A stretch of DNA of 48,284 bases from NCBI GenBank assembly GCA_022820825.1, contig JAJEEU010000022.1, positions 1 to 48,284 of the forward strand, read 5' to 3'. The notes under the pieces were generated by a model. It saw only the letters and a program-made list of their open reading frames with translations. It did not search any database and was not told the origin of the DNA. This stretch comes from Vicinamibacteria bacterium (GTDB lineage: Bacteria; Acidobacteriota; Vicinamibacteria; Vicinamibacterales; UBA8438). The translations under genes were made by a program, and so were the position numbers. Numbering within the stretch: position 1 is the first letter of the stretch; every line of letters starts with the position of its first letter. Below, one piece after another: positions 43,738 through 48,284 of this stretch.

Positions 43738-44874
43738 GTGCGGGGTGACGAGATCGCCGCAGCCGTGCTTGCGCGCGAGGAGGTGCTGCGTTACATCCGC
43801 GGGGCGGAAGGCGAAACACCCCACGAGGCGGAAGCCAGAGTCCAGGCTTACCTGGACGAGCTGCAGACCACGCAGCGCTACCGGATGTACCGGGCGCTGC
43901 AGCATCCGCTGTACCCCATCCTCCGCAAGATCGACCGCCGGCAGGAGCACATCGAGCACGCGCAGGCGGCGGTCGCGGCGGGGCGCCGCATCATCTACGC
44001 CTCGAACCACAAGAGTCACATCGACTATCTCGTCCAGCCGCTCGTCCTGGACGACAACGGCGTGCGTCCGCCGGTAATCGCCGCTGGAATCAACCTGTTC
44101 GGGGGGGCGCTGGGGCTGCTGCACCGCCACGTGACGGGCGCCATTCCGATCCGCCGCAACATGAAGGACCCGGCGTACCTCGCCACCCTCAAGGCGTACA
44201 TCTCCGAGCTGCTGCGGCGCCACGATCTCTTCCTGTACCTGGAGGGCGGGCGCAGCTACAGCGGCGAGTTGAAGCCGTTCAAGACCGGCCTGCTGCACGC
44301 CGCGGCCCAGGCGCGACGCTCCGACACGGTCGTCATCCCCGTTGCCATTGCCTACGACTTCGTGCTGGAGGATCTCATTCTCGCCCGCCAGCGGGTCAAG
44401 CGCGGGCAGCGCGCGTTCGCCCGGGAGGTGGCCGAGATGGTCCGTTATGCCGTCGGCTACCAGAGTCGCGCCGTCGTGAACTTCGGCGCGCCGCTTGCCC
44501 TGGGCGACTGCGATCCGGACGACAGGCGATCGATGCTGCAACTGTCGCGCCGGCTGCGGGCCGACATCGGACGGCTGTACAAGGTCCTGCCCACCGCGCT
44601 CGTATCGGCCGCGATGCGGCCTTCAATCGTGCGCGGCGAGCTGGAGGAACGTATCGACCGGCTGATCGCGATCCTCAAGATGGCCGGCGCCAACCTGGAT
44701 GTACAGTCGGGCCGCGAGGCCGTCGATGCCGCGGCGGACGCGATGGAGGCGCGCGGCATCATCGTCATCCAGGGCGACCGGCACCGCATCCGCCAGCGCA
44801 ACGTCGTGCGCTACTACAGCCGCACCATCCAGCACCTGCTCAGCGACCGCGGGCACTCGACCCTGACGCACTGA
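43738..44874 (+). CDS. Glycerol-3-phosphate/lysophosphatidate acyltransferase (PlsB-like)
   Basis: The 378-aa protein has the four acyltransferase blocks: NHKSHIDYL (90-98, HxxxxD catalytic pair His91/Asp96), GAIPIRRNM (134-142), LYLEGGRSYSG (167-177) and VVIPVAIAYD. They are spaced as in the PlsB branch, which uses acyl-CoA or acyl-ACP to make lysophosphatidic acid in phospholipid synthesis. It is much shorter than E. coli PlsB (about 800 aa) and has no transmembrane helix, so it is probably peripheral. It starts at GTG 43738 just after TATAGT, without a ribosome site. sn-1 or sn-2 specificity cannot be decided. Confidence 0.88.
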   Translation: MRGDEIAAAVLAREEVLRYIRGAEGETPHEAEARVQAYLDELQTTQRYRMYRALQHPLYPILRKIDRRQEHIEHAQAAVAAGRRIIYASNHKSHIDYLVQPLVLDDNGVRPPVIAAGINLFGGALGLLHRHVTGAIPIRRNMKDPAYLATLKAYISELLRRHDLFLYLEGGRSYSGELKPFKTGLLHAAAQARRSDTVVIPVAIAYDFVLEDLILARQRVKRGQRAFAREVAEMVRYAVGYQSRAVVNFGAPLALGDCDPDDRRSMLQLSRRLRADIGRLYKVLPTALVSAAMRPSIVRGELEERIDRLIAILKMAGANLDVQSGREAVDAAADAMEARGIIVIQGDRHRIRQRNVVRYYSRTIQHLLSDRGHSTLTH

Positions 44875-44920
44875 ACCTCCACGCACCGGCCAAGCGTCGT
44901 ACCCTCAGGAGGCTTGACCG

Positions 44921-45739
44921 ATGAAGCGTGATCTTGCACGACCAGGTTGGCGGAGGTTCGCATTGGCGCTTGCGGCGGCGGCCGGCTGCGGGCTGTGGGC
45001 CGCGGCGCCCGTCGCGGCGCAGGCGGGAAACGTATCGGAGGCCACTTACGACGTGACGTTCCAGGGGAGCTGGACCACCGCCAGCACGCCGGGCGGCGTC
45101 GTCGGAGGCGCACACTTCACGACGTTGATCGGCGCCGTGCACAACGACGGCGTCACGTTCTGGCGCAGCGGCGGGCGGGCGACGCCGGGCGTCGAGCTGG
45201 TGGCGGAGACCGGCGGGACATCCCGTTTCGAATCCGAGATCGAAGCCAGCTCCCACGCCGCGGCCGTCATCCGGCAGCGGATCGGCCAGGGCGGCACGAG
45301 CAGCGCCCTGTTCACCGTCGAAGTGACGGCGGACCATCCCCTGGTTACGCTGCTGTCGATGATCGGTCCCAGCCCCGACTGGTTCGTCGGCGTCTCCGGC
45401 GTGTCGCTGCAGGACGACGGGGGGAGCTGGATTGGAAGGCGCGTCATCGACCTGTTTCCATATGACGCCGGCACCGAGGACGGCGCCGAATTCTCCCTCA
45501 ACAACCCTCCCACCACGCCGCAGGGCGCCATCCACAGCATCCGGGGGATGGGCAAGTTCTCGGATCAGCCGATGGCGCGGCTGACGTTCGTGCTCGACGA
45601 AGCGTCCAACCCCGAGGATGGCGAAACCGATCCCGTGCCGGCCTTGCCGCTGTTCGGGCAGTTGCTGCTCGTGCTGGCGCTGCTCGCCGGCGGGGCGCGC
45701 ATGGTGTGGAGCCGCAGGCACGGCCCCGCCAGACGCTAG
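44921..45739 (+). CDS. Secreted spondin-domain protein with C-terminal membrane tail
   Basis: The 272-aa protein has a signal peptide (about 12-34) and a spondin_N-type domain. YDVTFQGSWTTASTPGG, AHFTTLIGAVHNDGVTFW, GPSPDWFVGVSGVSL and VIDLFPYDAGTEDGAEF are the typical strands, including the metal-binding region near D-W-F-V-G-V. The C-terminus VPALPLFGQLLLVLALLAGG, then ARMVWSRR, is a proline-containing motif, a hydrophobic helix and Arg residues. That resembles exosortase-type sorting tails (VPxLP) but could be a simple anchor. Start ATG 44921 has AGGAGG 8 nt upstream. Its stop overlaps that of the convergent TolB-like gene (CTAG). Confidence 0.85.
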   Translation: MKRDLARPGWRRFALALAAAAGCGLWAAAPVAAQAGNVSEATYDVTFQGSWTTASTPGGVVGGAHFTTLIGAVHNDGVTFWRSGGRATPGVELVAETGGTSRFESEIEASSHAAAVIRQRIGQGGTSSALFTVEVTADHPLVTLLSMIGPSPDWFVGVSGVSLQDDGGSWIGRRVIDLFPYDAGTEDGAEFSLNNPPTTPQGAIHSIRGMGKFSDQPMARLTFVLDEASNPEDGETDPVPALPLFGQLLLVLALLAGGARMVWSRRHGPARR

Positions 45740-46836
45740 TCGACCCAGTCGGCGATGAAGATGTTCGTGTCGCCCTCGGCCGCGGCGTCGCGGTTCGACG
45801 CGAAGATGAGCTTCGTTCCGTCGGGCGAGAACATCGGGAAGCCGTCGAACACGTCGGTGAACGTGATCTGCTCGAGGCCGGTGCCGTCCAGGTTGATCAT
45901 GAACAGGTCGAAGTTCCGGCCGTCGGGGTTGTGCAGGTTCGACGAAAAGATGATGCGGTCCCCGTCGGGGTGCCAGTAGGGAGCGAAGCTCGCGCCGCCG
46001 AAGTCGGTCACCTGGCGCAGGTTGCTACCGTCGGCATCCATGACGAACACCTCGACCGCCGTGGGGCGCCAGAGTCCGGCATCCAGCAGCCGCTTGTAGT
46101 CGTCGTACTCCCCGCCGTCCGGAATCTCCCGTCCGCGGAAGATGATTTGCGAGCCGTCGGGCGAGAAGAACGGACCGCCGTCCGGCCCCTGGCGGTGCGT
46201 CAGACGCCGCACATCGGTGCCGTCGCCGTTCATGGAATAGATTTCCATGTCGCCGTCCCGCACGCTCGTGAAGACCACGCGGCCGTCCGGCCCGACGGTC
46301 GCCTCGGCGTCGTAGCCGGGTTCGTCGGTGAGCCGCGTCAGGCCGCTGCCGTCCGCCGCGGCGCGGAAGATGTCGAACGAATCGTAGATGGCCCAGACGT
46401 AGCCCATCGAGAAGTCCGGCGGCGGCGGGCAGTCGGCGCCGCCCAGGTGGGTCGAGGCGTAGATGATCGACTCGCCGTCCGGATAGAAGTAGCCGCACGT
46501 CGTGCGCCCGTCCCCCGTGCTCACCATCTGCTGGTTGGAGCCGTCGAGATCCATCCGGAAGATCTGGTCGCACGGCACGCCGTCGCGCGTGGACTGGAAG
46601 ATGACCTGCGACCCGTCGTAGGAGAAGTACGCCTCGGCGTTCTCGCCGCCGAAGGTGAGTTGCCGGATGTTCGCCAGGCGGACCTCGCCGCCTGCATCGC
46701 TCGCGAGTGCCGCATCGGCAACGCTCGCGTCCGCCGCCGCGGAATCCGCACCGGACGGTTCGTCCATGGGCGCGCTGCACGCCAGCGGTGCGGCCAGCAA
46801 CAATCCGAGCCGCAGCGACCGAAACTGATTCAGCAC
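45736..46836 (-). CDS. TolB/PD40-type beta-propeller, probable lipoprotein
   Basis: The 366-aa protein starts at GTG 46836 with GGAG about 9 nt upstream. The N-terminal segment FRSLRLGLLLAAPLACSA is a signal that could end at a lipidated Cys (the box PLAC is not ideal). A low-complexity Ser/Ala/Asp stretch follows, then six WD40-like PD40 repeats: YFSYDGSQVIFQSTRDG, YFYPDGESIIYASTH, FFSPDGSQIIFRGR, YWHPDGDRIIFSSN, MFSPDGTKLIFASNRD. This resembles the TolB propeller without its N-terminal domain. It would bind a protein or peptidoglycan-associated partner in the periplasm. It lies 68 bp downstream of the TRAP permease gene. Confidence 0.88.
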   Translation of the reverse strand: MLNQFRSLRLGLLLAAPLACSAPMDEPSGADSAAADASVADAALASDAGGEVRLANIRQLTFGGENAEAYFSYDGSQVIFQSTRDGVPCDQIFRMDLDGSNQQMVSTGDGRTTCGYFYPDGESIIYASTHLGGADCPPPPDFSMGYVWAIYDSFDIFRAAADGSGLTRLTDEPGYDAEATVGPDGRVVFTSVRDGDMEIYSMNGDGTDVRRLTHRQGPDGGPFFSPDGSQIIFRGREIPDGGEYDDYKRLLDAGLWRPTAVEVFVMDADGSNLRQVTDFGGASFAPYWHPDGDRIIFSSNLHNPDGRNFDLFMINLDGTGLEQITFTDVFDGFPMFSPDGTKLIFASNRDAAAEGDTNIFIADWVD

Positions 46837-46904
46837 GATCTTCTCTCCCGCGCCCCCCCGGCGCTTCGACGGCCGCGAGGCGATCTCCATTCGGAAAACG
46901 GGGA

Positions 46905-48284
46905 CTATTGGCGCCCCACGAGCTCCAGCAAGCCGAGGGTGAGCCATGGTACATAAGTGATGACGAGCACGCCAATGCCGAGAATGACGAGCAGCGGCAC
47001 GGACGCGCGGTACACCTGCAGCAACGGCCGGTCGAACCGGTACGACGCCAGGAACAGGTTCAGACCGACCGGCGGCGTCAGGTAGCCGAGCTCCAGGTTG
47101 GCCACAAAGATGATGCCGAGGTGCACCGGATCGATGCCGTACGCCGCCCCGATCCCGCTGATGAGCGGCACGACGACGACGATGGCCGAGAAGATGTCCA
47201 TGAAGCAGCCGACCAGCAGCAGGAAGACGTTGAGCGCCAGCAGGAACAACAGCGGGGATTCGATGCGCGCCTGCGTCCACTCGATCAGCCGGAACGGGAT
47301 GTCCACGTCGACCATGTAGGCGGTGAACCCCTTGGCGACGGCCAGGATGATCAGCACGCCACCGATCAGCACCACGCATTCCCGAAACGCCTGCCGCAAC
47401 CCCGACCACAGCTTGAAGTCGCGGTGCACCAGCCCGGTGACGGCCGCCGCGTACAGCGCCGTGAGCGCGGAGGTCTCCACGAGGGTCGCGCGCCCGCTGA
47501 GGAGCGCACCGACGATCACCACCGGCAGCGCCAGCTCCCACTTCGCGGCCCACAGCGCCCGCGCGGCCTCCGGGCCGGCGAACGCGTGGCGTCCCGCGCC
47601 GGTGATCAGCCCCTCCCGCATCCCCCAGGCGGCCACCAGCGCGATCAGCAGCAGACCCGGCAGCAGTCCGCCGATGAACAGGTTCTCCGGGGCGGTCTGC
47701 GCAACGATCGCGTACAGGATGAGCGGCATCGCCGGCGGCAGCAGCAGTCCCAGCGAGCCCGACGCCGTCAACAGCCCGACCGAGAACCGGTCGCGGTAGC
47801 CGTCCTTCAGCAGCGCCGGCAGCAGCAGCCCGCCCAGCGCCAGGATCGTCACGCCCGACCCGCCGGTGAATATCGTGAAGAACGCGCAGACCACGGCGCA
47901 GACAACCGCCGTGCCGCCCGGCAGCCAGCCGACCAGGGCGCGGAACACGCGCAGCAGCCGCTCGGAGGACTGCCCTTGCGCCAGGATGAAGCCGGTCAGC
48001 GTGAAGAGCGGTATGGCCGGCAGGTGCGGCTCCGTCGCCAGGTCGTAGGTGTACAGCGGCACGGCGGCCGGGTCGAACGCGTCGACCATGTAGAGGAAGA
48101 CCGCCGCGCCGGCCAGCACCGTGAAGATCGGCGCGCCGGCCAGCGCCGCGAGCACGACCAGCAGCACCCACGGCCAGCCCGGGCCGCCGGCCAGCACGCA
48201 GGACGCCTCGTCGACGTTGGCGCAGGCCGCACCGGCGCTGCTGAGCCAGATGCCGGCGGCGAGGCCGACCGCGGCCGCCGCGCG
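46905..48284 (-). CDS. TRAP transporter large permease (DctM-like), 5' end open at window edge
   Basis: The protein is a 12-helix DctM-type permease of a tripartite ATP-independent uptake system for organic acids. Family segments include PAIPLFTLTGFILAQG, FTIFTGGSGVTILALGGLLL, LLTASGSLGLLLPPAMPLIL, DIFSAIVVVVPLI and NLELGYLTPPVGLNLFL. The frame is open to the right edge. An internal GTG at 48197 (GAGG 8 nt upstream) would give a 430-aa protein of normal length. The 29 codons before it read hydrophobic then Cys-containing (VGLAAGIWLSSAGAACANVD), so a longer, possibly DctQ-fused or signal-bearing form is likely. The small permease and binding protein should lie beyond the edge. Confidence 0.87.
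   Translation of the reverse strand, partial: RAAAAVGLAAGIWLSSAGAACANVDEASCVLAGGPGWPWVLLVVLAALAGAPIFTVLAGAAVFLYMVDAFDPAAVPLYTYDLATEPHLPAIPLFTLTGFILAQGQSSERLLRVFRALVGWLPGGTAVVCAVVCAFFTIFTGGSGVTILALGGLLLPALLKDGYRDRFSVGLLTASGSLGLLLPPAMPLILYAIVAQTAPENLFIGGLLPGLLLIALVAAWGMREGLITGAGRHAFAGPEAARALWAAKWELALPVVIVGALLSGRATLVETSALTALYAAAVTGLVHRDFKLWSGLRQAFRECVVLIGGVLIILAVAKGFTAYMVDVDIPFRLIEWTQARIESPLLFLLALNVFLLLVGCFMDIFSAIVVVVPLISGIGAAYGIDPVHLGIIFVANLELGYLTPPVGLNLFLASYRFDRPLLQVYRASVPLLVILGIGVLVITYVPWLTLGLLELVGRQ

Overview
The window is high-GC DNA of a Gram-negative, respiratory bacterium. Secreted PQQ quinoproteins, c-type cytochromes, paired DUF1592/DUF1552 proteins, a four-gene frd operon, a double-length ThyX and a large set of secreted paralogues together point to an acidobacterium, probably Vicinamibacteria-like. 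This is inference from gene content, since no rRNA or marker gene is present. I saw no tRNA, rRNA or CRISPR array.

Region 1 (1-13,250, all minus strand) is a block of exported redox proteins. In transcription order it holds a PQQ dehydrogenase (12,929), a secreted protein of an unnamed family (10,922), an ankyrin protein, a DUF1592/1588-type haem protein, a Tat-exported DUF1552 protein, a haem/beta-propeller fusion, an internally deleted 'mini' PQQ protein, and a di-haem cytochrome c peroxidase that runs off the left edge. Spacings are short, one pair overlaps by 4 bp, and a good sigma-70-like promoter lies at 13,250-13,223. Two gene relics sit inside: a tyrosine-recombinase fragment (1,115-1,290) and the tail of a DUF3500 gene (12,999-13,109).

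Region 2 (13,302-21,952) continues the theme with three more members of the same unnamed secreted family (13,302, 20,828, 20,969), a cytochrome c-PQQ fusion, an intact DUF3500 protein and a cytochrome c/copper-monooxygenase fusion. Endonuclease III (nth) is embedded among them. The four paralogues share WGDPDLQGIW-like, GDSxGxWEGxTLVV and ACHEGN motifs. The likely common theme is periplasmic oxidation of alcohols, sugars or other organics, with electrons passed to c-type haems.

Region 3 (21,968-36,427) is mostly core metabolism: a tandem rhodanese, a hotdog thioesterase, ThyX, Nudix, ThiI, YgfZ, a hydrolase lacking its nucleophile serine, a small FHA protein, an SDR, a malate-dehydrogenase-like protein without catalytic residues, an ECF sigma factor, LipB with a lipoyl E2 acyltransferase, an HU protein, QueF and a membrane-anchored metallopeptidase. 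Several genes have a -10-like hexamer only 5-10 nt before the start codon and no Shine-Dalgarno, which suggests leaderless transcripts.

Region 4 (36,433-48,284) holds frdABCD with a plausible promoter, a 166-bp palindromic CTAG-ended repeat placed exactly between the frd promoter and the thiO stop codon, ThiO, a Na/Pi-cotransporter-type protein, a glycine-zipper envelope protein, a PlsB-like acyltransferase, a spondin-domain protein, a TolB-like propeller and a TRAP large permease that runs to the right edge.
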